Source: Siphonodentalium dalli
Taxonomy: Eukaryota; Mollusca; Scaphopoda; Gadilida; Siphonodentaliidae
Assembly (NCBI GenBank): GCA_032622095.1
Contig: CP136061.1
Location: 82,620,324 to 82,684,323 of the forward strand
Length of the DNA stretch: 64,000 bases
Reading direction: 5' to 3'
Both the position numbers and the translations under genes were made by a program. Each line of letters begins with the position of its first letter. Position 1 is the stretch's first letter. Shown here piece by piece: positions 35,740-46,920 of the stretch. The notes beneath the pieces were generated by a model, which made no database searches, was not told where the DNA came from, and was given only the letters and a program-made list of their open reading frames with translations.

Positions 35740-36050
35740 GCCAACTTCTCGACTTTTCATTTATGGTATTGATACGGAATTGCCGCTAAAACGGTCAATC
35801 TGTACAAACAATTTAAGAATGTTGTGTACTCAGCGGCCGTCTTGAATAAAAACAGTTCCACATCGACCGGGATATCGATAGATACCCCAGCGATAAAATA
35901 TCATCCACATCGACCTGGATATCAATACAGATACCCCAGCGATAAATTATCATCCACATCGACCGGGATATCGATAGATACCCCAGCGATAAATTATCAA
36001 CAGAGAACAAAACTTTAGCAGATCATTTTGGGTCATAGCTCAGTTCTGTC
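35740..36050 (-). repeat. Family A fragment with a triplicated ~48-bp block
   Basis: A second family A piece on this strand (TATTGATACGGAATTGCCGC, then GTACTCAGCGGCCGTCTTGA). Within it the block CCACATCGACCGGGATATCG through CCCAGCGATAAA occurs three times at 35,858, 35,905 and 35,954; other copies of family A carry it once. Confidence 0.65.
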
Positions 36051-37603
36051 GAACTGAAGCGATTTGGTGTCAAAAGACACAGGAGAGTCTTCTGCATAAC
36101 ATATCTAAAATCAGCTTTGTGGACCACTTTGTCAGCGTTCCAAATGGTTGTCTGTATTACATCAGATCTGGAAATAAAGTATTTCAAACTATTATAGATC
36201 ATAATTCACTAGATTTAAAATAAGCACAGCACATTATTATTGAGAACAGTGTACATTGTATATTTTCTGCGGTGAACTAAAGTCGTCTAAAATGACAGGA
36301 ACACACTAGCGAAAGCTCACATTTAGTCCTATTAGGAACATTTGTTCATGGTTCATCGTAAATGTAGCAACATTACTACTTATTTCCAACATTTGAAACA
36401 CAAAAGTAAATAACCCAATGTCTAGACGAGAGCTTTTGTTCATACGTCGCCACAACAACAACGTCGTGAGGTGAAATGTCACGCAGTGCATAATCCTTTT
36501 GTTAAATATAATACACATATAGTCCTTTCTTTAATATAACACACCGATAATCCTTTCTTTCAATATAATATACATATGTTGGGTATAGCGAAAATTTAAT
36601 ACACATTATAAAATCAAACCGGCATAAGATAAATTATATTATGTCTCGTCACGTGACTCATACTGATAAATGATTTTCTGCACATGGATACGAGCGATGT
36701 CCGTTGTGGATGCTCTTATTAAACCCATAGATACCTCATAGAGACTGCAGCAGACGACACGCCATAGTGCATGCTTCCATATGTGTGAGGCTCTTTCTGT
36801 GTTAATAAATGTGTGGATTTGTGGATGTTCTTATTTGTTTAATTTCTACCACGGTCACGCTGTCAATTCTTTTTTCCGAAAATGGTAAACAAAAAATTAA
36901 TTAGGCCTAACTTTTGACCGAAGTACTTTTTTTGTACCCCAAAATCGGAAATCTAATTCAAAAACCTAAATTGATTTGAAACGGAAAGCGAAATGAGAAA
37001 AATATATATAGTATCATCTGCTAATTGATAAGGTGATACAGCTTAATGGGTAGCAACATGCACTCATGGCAGTGCACTATCGACCAATTGTAATAAAACA
37101 GTAATGACGATTAACACTAATGAAACCTTTGTCATAAGGCTGAATGGTAGATAGTTGGTAGTGATATATTGTCAAGTAATATGGTTGGATTAAAGAAGTC
37201 TAGACACGGAATTTGATGGTATGACCATAATCGTGTAGATTGTTAGATGTTAAAGGATTTATTCGCTCTAGAAACTACAAAACGCAATCGGAAAGCCCTC
37301 CCTGTTGTGATTAAAATGATCCAAGTCCCATTCCGATCGCATAATAAATAACCCGTAAAATAAATAAATAATACCAGCACCGGTATTCGGAGATTTCCGT
37401 GACTAAACTACGAGTGACGTACTTGTGGGGAGCGAATTAAAAACACGGATTCGGAGCCGGAGTTTATTATGCAGACAACGAGGACGTAATCGTAAGTCAG
37501 CCGATACTAAAATGCGGAGTCGTATGTGCGCGTGTGGTGTATAAATTACGTTACGCTTTGGCCGTTTATCTGGAATAGAAGCCAATAGCTATGTGAATAA
37601 AGT
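36051..37603. other. Intergenic DNA, no gene seen
   Basis: Nothing supported; AT-rich. Confidence 0.4.
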
Positions 37604-38069
37604 AATTAATAGCCCCTAGAATGATTGTTGTTTTTGTAGCCATTAATAATTAACATGCCGGCACATGTCGGTTTTGGTAAATATATGGCAGTAATAGTGC
37701 TTTGATTGTCTCGCGTATTCACTCGGTGATTTGTAATCACTCAGTGACTATTCATCAGTGTCAGCTGCGAACTTGTTTGCACTCTATATGCCCCAAAGTG
37801 AATAGAAAGAATTCGAACATTATCTCTCTGATCATACATATATAAGAAGCGCCCAAATTTATATAAACACTGGGCTGAATAATGTTAACTCTATTTATGC
37901 GCCTTTGTTTTGTGTTTGTTTGTTGTTTTACTTTCGATATAAATATCGCGAGTATCTGTCATCTCCACATATTCCAAGATGGCTAGTAGATGTAGTGTGT
38001 TCAGTTGTGGGCGGGCTAGCGATCCATTATTTAGTACCTCCAAAAAGACAACACAGTGCGTAATTTAGA

Positions 38070-38238
38070 ACGCTCTTTATTGTCTACCGCTTTTGGGAGA
38101 CGGAAACATGGACGCTCTTTATATTTAATTGTCACAATACCACATACAAAATCACCCATGACATTGAAATAGAGCACGTTCATAATTGAGAACGCTCTTT
38201 ATTGTCTACACCGCGACGAAAACATGGACGCTCTTTAT
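38070..38238 (+). repeat. Four copies of the 11-mer ACGCTCTTTAT in two pairs
   Basis: Copies begin at 38,070 and 38,112 (42 apart) and at 38,192 and 38,228 (36 apart). The same pairing with 42-bp spacing occurs at 22,846 and 22,888. The set is repeated at 41,149-41,317 by the tandem duplication. Role unknown. Confidence 0.6.
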
Positions 38239-39273
38239 TAGAGGCAATTATTGGAGTTTTTCTATGCTAACAATTAAAAAAAAATCCTCTCTAGAAAGTC
38301 AATAAGTGCCATCAAAACGTAAAATAAAACAAACAACAAACTGAAAAACAATGCCAGGCTAGCCTTCAATTAAAAAATCTATCGTTATGCCAAACTGCAG
38401 CCTAACTAATAATTATTGTAGTTTCAACAGTCTGTTGTGTATTCGAGTGAATTATTTTGTTTACTCACTTATCGATCTTGACTGGAAGGATTTTATCAAG
38501 CTGTTCACAGTCGTGCACTTCTCCACAGAAAATGTTTCGTGTGAAGAAACAGACAGGAACATTATTATGACGAATTCAAGCCATCATGATACATGTACTA
38601 GTACAATAACTACCACCTTTTTAATCACACCCATTTGTAATTAATTGTACGCATATAGCGCACAACGTGGTGACACTAATGTGTAAACTAGCTTCCGAAA
38701 TTGGTACCATACAACGAAGAATGAAGTACCGGTATATGCCAAACTTGTATTCTTTCAGAAACAGTTAAATTAGTTTTGCACGAAATTCCGCTCGCTCATT
38801 GCATTTCTGCATAAATTAATCTCATTTCAAATAACTTTTATCGCATCAAAGTGCATTTTAGCCATCATTATTCGTTATATAATCCACATTCTAGTAAAGC
38901 CAGTTCATAATTCAGCACATTCAAACAGTTTTATTCCGTGAGCGCTATTTATCGTAAAGGCTTAGGTAATTATCCAGCGTAATTTATCAACTCGTTATGC
39001 GATTGGCGGAATTATTTCAAGCTCCACCCACCGCTGTCATCGGTAAGCGTCGATGCATATGATCGGTCATGTGACCGCGTTGTGGTCATGTGATCGCACT
39101 CATTGACTGACTTCGGATATTTCCGCGATTTTTTTAATATCATAATAATATAAATACTATCTGCTCGATTTTGAATTTTCTTGGCGAAATGGGTCTGTTA
39201 GACATATATTATTATTATTATGACGATAAAAAAAATATTTTTTTGAGAGACTAATTCCTTTAAAGTGATGTGA

Positions 39274-39634
39274 TCTAATATATAATATTCTGTCTGTTTG
39301 TCTGTTAGCAATGGCCGGGAAAACTGCCGGACGGATTTCGATGAAATTTGATTACTTAGGGTTACCTTTGACCGGGGAGTATTTTTGACGGGTCAAATCG
39401 TGATCCCGCCCTGACCTTGACATGGTCAATTCGGGTAAAACGGACGGATTTCAACGAAATTTGATACCTAGGGGTACTTTTGTCCCGAGGAGTGTTTTCG
39501 ACGGGTCAAATAGTGACCCCGACCTGACATTGACCTTCAAAATGGTCAATTCAAGGTCAAATCGAGTCTTTCGATGTTAGACCCGGATAAAAGCAGAGGG
39601 GAACAGCCCGGACGAAGTTGGGCCCACCAGCTAG
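39274..39634 (+). mobile_element. Non-autonomous Helitron-like element, copy 1
   Basis: It starts TCTAATATATAATATTCTG after an A and ends in CTAG before a T, as expected for Helitron insertion between A and T. A short GC-rich hairpin (GCCCGGACGAAGTTGGGC at 39,606-39,623) precedes the 3' CTAG by seven bases. No Rep/helicase ORF, 361 bp. Repeated GGACGGATTTC(G/A)ACGAAATTTGA-type blocks are inside. Class assigned from end structure only. Confidence 0.6.
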
Positions 39635-39700
39635 TCAAATATAAATTGAGAATAATCTTGTTCAAAGTAGATATCTTTACGAATAGTAATCCAAATTGAC

Positions 39701-39870
39701 AGTGCGATATATGCGAGAAAACATTCACTACTTCACGCGACATGGAAAGACATAAACGAAGAAGAACACACTCCGGCATTCGCCCGTATCAATGTGATAT
39801 GTGACAAAGCATTCAAACAATCAAGTGCTCTCATACGCAGTAAACAAATCCACTCCGGCGATCGCCTGTA
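39701..39870 (+). pseudogene. Duplicated 3' finger fragment of the 32-kb zinc-finger gene
   Basis: It contains the end of the gene from CDICEKTFTTSRDMERH onward plus the degenerate finger after the stop, without start codon or the other fingers. The end reads TGTGATATGTGA where the left copy has TGTGATACGTGA. Confidence 0.85.
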
Positions 39871-42352
39871 TCAGTTGGTGTAAACATATTTTGTTGTGAT
39901 ATATACATGTATATGTACACAAAACAATTGGGATTGGGACACAAGAAGAGTTAAAAGGCACCGAGCCGACAATGTCAATATATAGTTGTGTGCATTTATA
40001 TGTTATACGCTTGGAACGGATTGGATAACCATCGGCCGTTGTATGCAAAGCAATAACATGCGATGTTATTTAACCCGTCTTATAAAATATAAATGATTCA
40101 GTGAAATCTTGATTACTGAGGGGGCATGTTAAGTACTGGGTTAATGGTCTGATGTGTGGTTGGAGTTGTGATCGTGTCTGGCGGTGCCTCACTAAACAAA
40201 GTATAATGCGGCAACAACAACAAAAATATATATATATAACATTTCAATTAGTGCAACAAAGAAAATTATATATTGGGGTTACTCCCATCCATGTATGCAA
40301 TTTTGTTTTGTATTCGATTTTGTGGTAAGAAAGTAAGAAGTTTTGTAGTAAGACTTGATCCAATTCCACTGGGTTCACGAGAATCGTTCTGACAGTGCAA
40401 GTATTTATGAACGGCCATCAATATTTCAGTATTATCGCGGTCGCTAATTAATGGGTTTCCTATTACTAAGTTTTCCAGGGTTATATTGCCAAATTGCATT
40501 AAACCGTCGACGAGTTTCTGTCTTATTTGTGTATACATGTAGTACACACATTCAAAGAAGCATGTTCGATGGGCTACATGTACCACACGCGCACGATGAG
40601 CATCTGATTCTACAATGAAGAATGTTCAGTGTATGTTTACATGTATTATAGCACTGGTGGTCTTGGCAGTTTCACGTTAATAAATTAATAGCCCCTAGAA
40701 TGATTGTTGTTTTTGTAGCCATTAATAATTAACATGCCGGCACATGTCGGTTTTGGTAAATATATGGCAGTAATAGTGCTTTGATTGTCTCGCGTATTCA
40801 CTCGGTGATTTGTAATCACTCAGTGACTATTCATCAGTGTCAGCTGCGAACTTGTTTGCACTCTATATGCCCCAAAGTGAATAGAAAGAATTCGAACATT
40901 ATCTCTCTGATCATACATATATAAGAAGCGCCCAAATTTATATAAACACTGGGCTGAATAATGTTAACTCTATTTATGCGCCTTTGTTTTGTGTTTGTTT
41001 GTTGTTTTACTTTCGATATAAATATCGCGAGTATCTGTCATCTCCACATATTCCAAGATGGCTAGTAGATGTAGTGTGTTCAGTTGTGGGCGGGCTAGCG
41101 ATCCATTATTTAGTACCTCCAAAAAGACAACACAGTGCGTAATTTAGAACGCTCTTTATTGTCTACCGCTTTTGGGAGACGGAAACATGGACGCTCTTTA
41201 TATTTAATTGTCACAATACCACATACAAAATCACCCATGACATTGAAATAGAGCACGTTCATAATTGAGAACGCTCTTTATTGTCTACACCGCGACGAAA
41301 ACATGGACGCTCTTTATTAGAGGCAATTATTGGAGTTTTTCTATGCTAACAATTAAAAAAAAATCCTCTCTAGAAAGTCAATAAGTGCCATCAAAACGTA
41401 AAATAAAACAAACAACAAACTGAAAAACAATGCCAGGCTAGCCTTCAATTAAAAAATCTATCGTTATGCCAAACTGCAGCCTAACTAATAATTATTGTAG
41501 TTTCAACAGTCTGTTGTGTATTCGAGTGAATTATTTTGTTTACTCACTTATCGATCTTGACTGGAAGGATTTTATCAAGCTGTTCACAGTCGTGCACTTC
41601 TCCACAGAAAATGTTTCGTGTGAAGAAACAGACAGGAACATTATTATGACGAATTCAAGCCATCATGATACATGTACTAGTACAATAACTACCACCTTTT
41701 TAATCACACCCATTTGTAATTAATTGTACGCATATAGCGCACAACGTGGTGACACTAATGTGTAAACTAGCTTCCGAAATTGGTACCATACAACGAAGAA
41801 TGAAGTACCGGTATATGCCAAACTTGTATTCTTTCAGAAACAGTTAAATTAGTTTTGCACGAAATTCCGCTCGCTCATTGCATTTCTGCATAAATTAATC
41901 TCATTTCAAATAACTTTTATCGCATCAAAGTGCATTTTAGCCATCATTATTCGTTATATAATCCACATTCTAGTAAAGCCAGTTCATAATTCAGCACATT
42001 CAAACAGTTTTATTCCGTGAGCGCTATTTATCGTAAAGGCTTAGGTAATTATCCAGCGTAATTTATCAACTCGTTATGCGATTGGCGGAATTATTTCAAG
42101 CTCCACCCACCGCTGTCATCGGTAAGCGTCGATGCATATGATCGGTCATGTGACCGCGTTGTGGTCATGTGATCGCACTCATTGACTGACTTCGGATATT
42201 TCCGCGATTTTTTTAATATCATAATAATATAAATACTATCTGCTCGATTTTGAATTTTCTTGGCGAAATGGGTCTGTTAGACATATATTATTATTATTAT
42301 GACGATAAAAAAAATATTTTTTTGAGAGACTAATTCCTTTAAAGTGATGTGA

Positions 42353-42713
42353 TCTAATATATAATATTCTGTCTGTTTGTCTGTTAGCAATGGCCGGGAA
42401 AACTGCCGGACGGATTTCGATGAAATTTGATTACTTAGGGTTACCTTTGACCGGGGAGTATTTTTGACGGGTCAAATCGTGATCCCGCCCTGACCTTGAC
42501 ATGGTCAATTCGGGTAAAACGGACGGATTTCAACGAAATTTGATACCTAGGGGTACTTTTGTCCCGAGGAGTGTTTTCGACGGGTCAAATAGTGACCCCG
42601 ACCTGACATTGACCTTCAAAATGGTCAATTCAAGGTCAAATCGAGTCTTTCGATGTTAGACCCGGATAAAAGCAGAGGGGAACAGCCCGGACGAAGTTGG
42701 GCCCACCAGCTAG
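42353..42713 (+). mobile_element. Non-autonomous Helitron-like element, copy 2
   Basis: The same 361-bp element as at 39,274, carried along by the tandem duplication (offset 3,079 bp). It is therefore not an independent insertion. Confidence 0.6.
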
Positions 42714-42779
42714 TCAAATATAAATTGAGAATAATCTTGCTCAAAGTAGATATCTTTACGAATAGTAATCCAAATTGAC

Positions 42780-43730
42780 AACACACACCGTTAGTCTTAT
42801 ATACTGTACTCAAATGAAAGTCTGTCGAGTATGAAGTAATGTTACGGAATACGAAAATACCAATTATCGTTGTCGAGTAATTTTTGGAGTTTTCAAGCAA
42901 ATGTATCAAATAAATGTTATATTATATGCTCACTAGTCCCATATACTCATTTAAGTCATTGTGTGGTCACTAGTCGGTGAGTGGCTTGAGTTTACGCCCC
43001 GTATCAACATGTTTCACACGACCATGTGTGCCACACGTTGCCCAATCCACTATCCGTGAATTATTTTGATTACGTCTTGAACACGGAAATTCGTAATTTA
43101 ATTTATGGCTCCAGCCATAAATTAAATTTATTATAAAATTATTTAAGATAACCTATTAACATGAACGTTTACAGAATATATCTTCGACTCAAATTACTTA
43201 GTTTTCTATATATTATCGATATCAGATCGTTGTTATCACCAGGAATTTATTGAAATTGGCGTACAGTACCCCATTAAATTTAATGACTCTCGATGACGAA
43301 ATCATTTGTGTTAGTTTATCGCCGATAATTGCGTCGCAAATCGAGATGTAAATATTTACAATTGAGCGTAGTTCAGACGATGTTTTTCTATGGAGTGGTA
43401 TGGTCGATTTCTTTGAACTTTTCGGCGATGTTAGTAGAATGCTACATCTACATTCCCCAGGTTGGCATATCGCCTGTGTACTAACTTATCAATTTAACTC
43501 ACCCTCAAATATACTCAAATATCCATTAACTGTGAAACCAGAAAATGAGATTTAATGTGGCCAAAGTTTGAAATAAATTGGCAAAACAAAAATAAGAATT
43601 GGCCAAAAAATAAGATTTTTCGGCCCAGCGTGAATATTGTTTGTCACGAGCTTTCAAAATGAGTGATTTCTTGCACATACCAGTATATGGGAAATTGCCC
43701 GTGTAGGGGAGATCCTCTATATACGAGCAA
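42780..43730. other. Intergenic DNA with a small palindrome
   Basis: A short palindrome near 43,092-43,128 pairs AATTTAATTTATGGCT with its complement around a three-base centre. No gene seen. Confidence 0.45.
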
Positions 43731-43956
43731 TCACATACAGTAATGCCGAAAGTAATTGACCACTTAACCACAGCAGAATTATGGGTAATTTTTCAGGATT
43801 TAGTCTGAAATATGGCTTGTTGCCATTCATCGGAAAGCTCTATGTGAGAGCTTCCGATGAATGACAACAAGCCATATTTCAGACTAAATCCTGAAAAATT
43901 ACCCATAATTCTGCTGTAGTTAAGTGGTCAATTACTATCGGCATTACTGTATGTGA
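43731..43956. repeat. Long hairpin, about 110-bp arms
   Basis: The left arm 43,731-43,841 and right arm 43,847-43,956 are inverted copies with only a few differences, around a five-base centre. It starts TCACATACAGTAATGCCG and ends with the complement. It lies 35 bp past the 3' end of the minus-strand zinc-finger gene. It could be a palindromic MITE or a local inverted duplication. Confidence 0.85.
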
Positions 43957-43991
43957 AGTCACTCTGATGTCAGAATCATTTATCGCACACA

Positions 43992-44987
43992 TCACATTGA
44001 TATGGGCGATGGCCCGGTGTGGTTCCTTTTATGCATAGTCAGATTACTCGACTGGGTAAATGATTTCTGGCACACATCACATCGATATGGCCGATCCCCA
44101 GTATGGATCCTCTTATGTGTAGTCAGACTACCCAATTGTGAAAATGATTTCTCGCACAAATCACATTGATGCGGGCGAACTCCAGTGTGGATTTTCTTAT
44201 GCCTCGTCAGTGTACTCGATTGAGCAAATGATTTCTCGCACACATCACATCGATACGGGCGATCCCCAGTATGGATGTTCGTATGTGTCGCCAGGTCGCT
44301 TGACTGAATAAATGATTTCTGGCACACATCACATTGATATGGGCGATCTCCCGTGTGTATCCGCGTGTGTATAGTCAGGCTATTCAGGTAAGTAAATGAT
44401 TTCTCGCACACATCACATTGATACGGGCGATCCCCTGTATGGACCATCTTATGTTTTGTCAGGTTACTCGATTGAGTAAATGATTTGTCGCACACATCAC
44501 ACTGAAACGGACGAACCCCAGTGTGGATCCTCTTATGTTTTGTCAGGTTACTCAACTGATCAAATGACTTCTCGCACACATCACATTGATACGGGCGATT
44601 CCCCGTGTGTATTCTCTTATGTCTCGTCAGGTTACTCGACTCAGTATATGATTTATCGCACACATCACATTGATACGGGCGATCTCCGGTGTGGACCCTC
44701 TTATGTTTCGTCAGGTCACTCGATTGAATAAATGATTTCTCGCACACATCACATTGATACGGGCGATCATCGGAGTGTATTATTTTATGTGACAGCAAAT
44801 TTGCAGTTGTTCTGCATGTTTTCCAGCAGATATCGCACTGACAGTGATATGAATGACCATCCGTTTGCTTTGTCTTACTGTGCAAACTGCTTAACGAATC
44901 AACGCCTGTATGTGACATATTCCCCGGTGTATTTATCATCTCCAGTCTCCATGGTTTGGTCATGTAGCCTATATGTAGTGGTACCAT
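43992..44987 (-). CDS. C2H2 zinc-finger protein, 10 fingers
   Basis: The first in-frame ATG is at 44,987, stop at 43,992-43,994; 331 residues. About 50 non-finger residues come first, with no recognised domain. A degenerate first finger (CDICWKTC, aromatic lost) is followed by nine canonical C2H2 fingers with TGDRPYQ, TGVRPFQ or TGNRPYQ linkers and a short PSPISM-like tail. There are no lesions in the finger region. This is the cleanest zinc-finger gene in the window. Expected nuclear DNA-binding protein of unknown target. The finger consensus CDVCEKSF differs from the other arrays. An upstream exon cannot be excluded because the frame remains open to 45,017. Confidence 0.8.
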   Translation of the reverse strand: MVPLHIGYMTKPWRLEMINTPGNMSHTGVDSLSSLHSKTKQTDGHSYHCQCDICWKTCRTTANLLSHKIIHSDDRPYQCDVCEKSFIQSSDLTKHKRVHTGDRPYQCDVCDKSYTESSNLTRHKRIHTGNRPYQCDVCEKSFDQLSNLTKHKRIHTGVRPFQCDVCDKSFTQSSNLTKHKMVHTGDRPYQCDVCEKSFTYLNSLTIHTRIHTGDRPYQCDVCQKSFIQSSDLATHTNIHTGDRPYRCDVCEKSFAQSSTLTRHKKIHTGVRPHQCDLCEKSFSQLGSLTTHKRIHTGDRPYRCDVCQKSFTQSSNLTMHKRNHTGPSPISM

Positions 44988-45269
44988 GCAGATGGTGGTC
45001 TTAATTAACAGAAACACTCATGCAAGGGTTAAATTTATCGAAAAGACTACTGATACAGTTAAGAAACTTTCGGATCACACGCACCAAAGAAAATATAAAT
45101 GTTTCTATCCCGAAACAGGCGTTTAAAAAAGTGGTCTTAAGCAGCGGTGGATGGAATAGAACAATGTTACAATACATAGTTAACGAACAATTACTTTATT
45201 TCATGAAGTTGATGCATTATATAGCATGGTCAACTACTGGATAAGAATTACTCCAAGTCTAATACATTG

Positions 45270-45632
45270 CTAAAGATGTATTATCTCTTCATATAACAAT
45301 TTTGAAATAGTTTCGTGGGTATAAAGTAATAAATTTGAATTAAATACCCATGTCCGGAAACGCTTCTATCAATTAATATTGATATTATTTCGAATATGTT
45401 ATAAAATGAGATGATTAAGTGGGACACTTTATTGTTCTAGTTTTCAGAACAGACCATTCAGACGATACCATATAGCGATAGAGACCATTAGAGTGTTCCC
45501 ATAACTATGACCCAAACGTCAAATGTCCAATATTGTTTGTTTGTATTGTTACATAGTTATAAGCGATAATGATTCAAATTAGTGTTTATTTGTGACAAAA
45601 TTACACAATACTATTTCTGGTCCCTGTTAACA
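45270..45632. mobile_element. MITE family B, left part of a copy split by a LINE
   Basis: It starts CTAAAGATGTATTATCTCTT and follows the 25,781 copy in order, including the ACACAATA..ATTTCTGGTC block, to CTGTTAACA at 45,632. The element resumes at 50,535. Confidence 0.75.
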
Positions 45633-45996
45633 ATTTTTTTTTTCCGGTGAAGACGTGGGAAACGATTTTTATCATATTTTATCTGGTTTTATTGGTTTTA
45701 TGGTGGTTTTAAAGTGGTTAAATTTCTTTTTAATCATTGGTAACTAATCTTAAACGGTATATACAAACTACATAACGATTTTAATTAAGTAGATACCTTT
45801 TTGTGCGTGTGGCTGGACCCGTTTTTTTCGCCGTGCTCGCTACCTCGAAAACAGGAGAGGCCAATACCGTTCCAAAAACTGGTCAACAGGCGCTAAGGGC
45901 GGTAAGATGGTACAATCACAAAAGAAAACCCTGGTACCAGCTACAAGAAGAAGACGATGCAGTGCTGCTGCCACGACAATTCCAACTGTCTAGCTG

Positions 45997-46275
45997 ATGT
46001 CGGTGAAACCATTTACACTGAACATTGACAAATCAATCGAAATATTGTTTGCTGCAACTAAGCGTAAACCGGGCGTCCAATACTCAACAACTGGTGGAGG
46101 GATAGTGGGAACAGCTGATGCAGTTTCCTTTGATCTGATAAAACAAGCAGCAATCCACTATTTTGATAACTATCCTGTAGAAGATGGCTGCGCTAGGATT
46201 ATCAATGACACCGATAAAAGTAAATCCGAAGTAGCAGTAATTGTTCGTGTTACAATGAATAACAAACTCAAATAA
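45997..46275 (+). pseudogene. LINE ORF1-like fragment
   Basis: A 92-residue ATG-initiated frame near the 5' side of the LINE with no recognised domain. It is placed as the ORF1 N-terminus because a PHD-finger frame follows at 46,367. It may be coding remnant or chance. Confidence 0.35.
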
Positions 46276-46366
46276 CAAACTCAAACTCTGAACATGTATC
46301 CTACCCGATGCCCATTCCTCGTTAACGGCCCCGACTGCAATACATTTTTGGAAAAAAGATCTACCA

Positions 46367-46807
46367 ATGATACACGCCCTGCTAGAGAAAATAACTGGAC
46401 CCAATATCAAACAACTCGATATACAACAGCTGAATGGTACATGTATGTTACAACAACAACAACTGACAAATATTCTAACACATCGCAGTAACACAAAGTC
46501 AACAACGAAACTTTTGGATACCGAAAACATCAGATGTCGAAAATGCGACCGCATTGTTCAGAGCCGGGGTGTGGTATGTAACCAATGCAAGCGGTGGGTC
46601 CACTACAATTGTGAGAAGCTGACTAACGAAGAAATTGCAGCAACCGAAAGAGACAATTCGACATACTCATGCAAATTATGTGTGGCTGAAAGACAAAGTA
46701 TATATCACAAGATCAACGACTGCCCATCTATACTACAACAATCAAACCTATCATATGTTACCATATCTAGTCATCACCGACTCTACAGCTACCACATTGA
46801 TGCTTGA
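46367..46807 (+). pseudogene. LINE ORF1-like frame with PHD finger
   Basis: 146 residues. Residues about 58-105 form a C4HC3-type PHD pattern: CRKCDRIV, then CNQCKRWVHYNC, then YSCKLC. The KRWVHYNC core with the aromatic-His is typical. PHD fingers occur in the ORF1 or ORF2 of several invertebrate CR1/L2-like LINEs, and this one lies inside the LINE boundaries. The frame breaks after the finger. Confidence 0.7.
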
Positions 46808-46920
46808 AGAAGTCGACACCAGAAGTGTGGTGAAAAATATCTTACTCTATACGTGGAACCTGCGTACAATGCGGCTCGAATTTTCACGAACAATGTGGCC
46901 CTGCTCCGGAGGATAATAAC

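Larger units (their letters stand above)
32967..39700 (+). repeat. Large tandem duplication, left copy (6.7 kb)
   Basis: Its first part (32,967-33,954) matches 39,701-40,686, and its last part (about 37,604-39,700) matches about 40,683-42,779, nearly base for base. Between them, this copy holds about 3.65 kb (33,955-37,607) that is absent from the right copy. The extra DNA contains a MITE and two family A repeats. The junction shows a shared AATT. Confidence 0.9.
39701..42779 (+). repeat. Large tandem duplication, right copy (3.1 kb)
   Basis: It begins in the penultimate finger of the 32-kb zinc-finger gene and ends at CCAAATTGACA, directly after which unique sequence begins. It is a head-to-tail copy of 32,967-39,700 minus about 3.65 kb. 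Point differences are few, so the duplication is recent. Confidence 0.9.

Noticed and set aside
38387..38644. 85-codon ORF identical in both duplication copies (also 41,466-41,723)
   Set aside because: Identity follows from the recent duplication; composition and lack of motifs give no support for a gene.
44480..45004. Plus-strand ORFs rich in Thr-His-His repeats
   Set aside because: Antisense shadows of the minus-strand zinc fingers.
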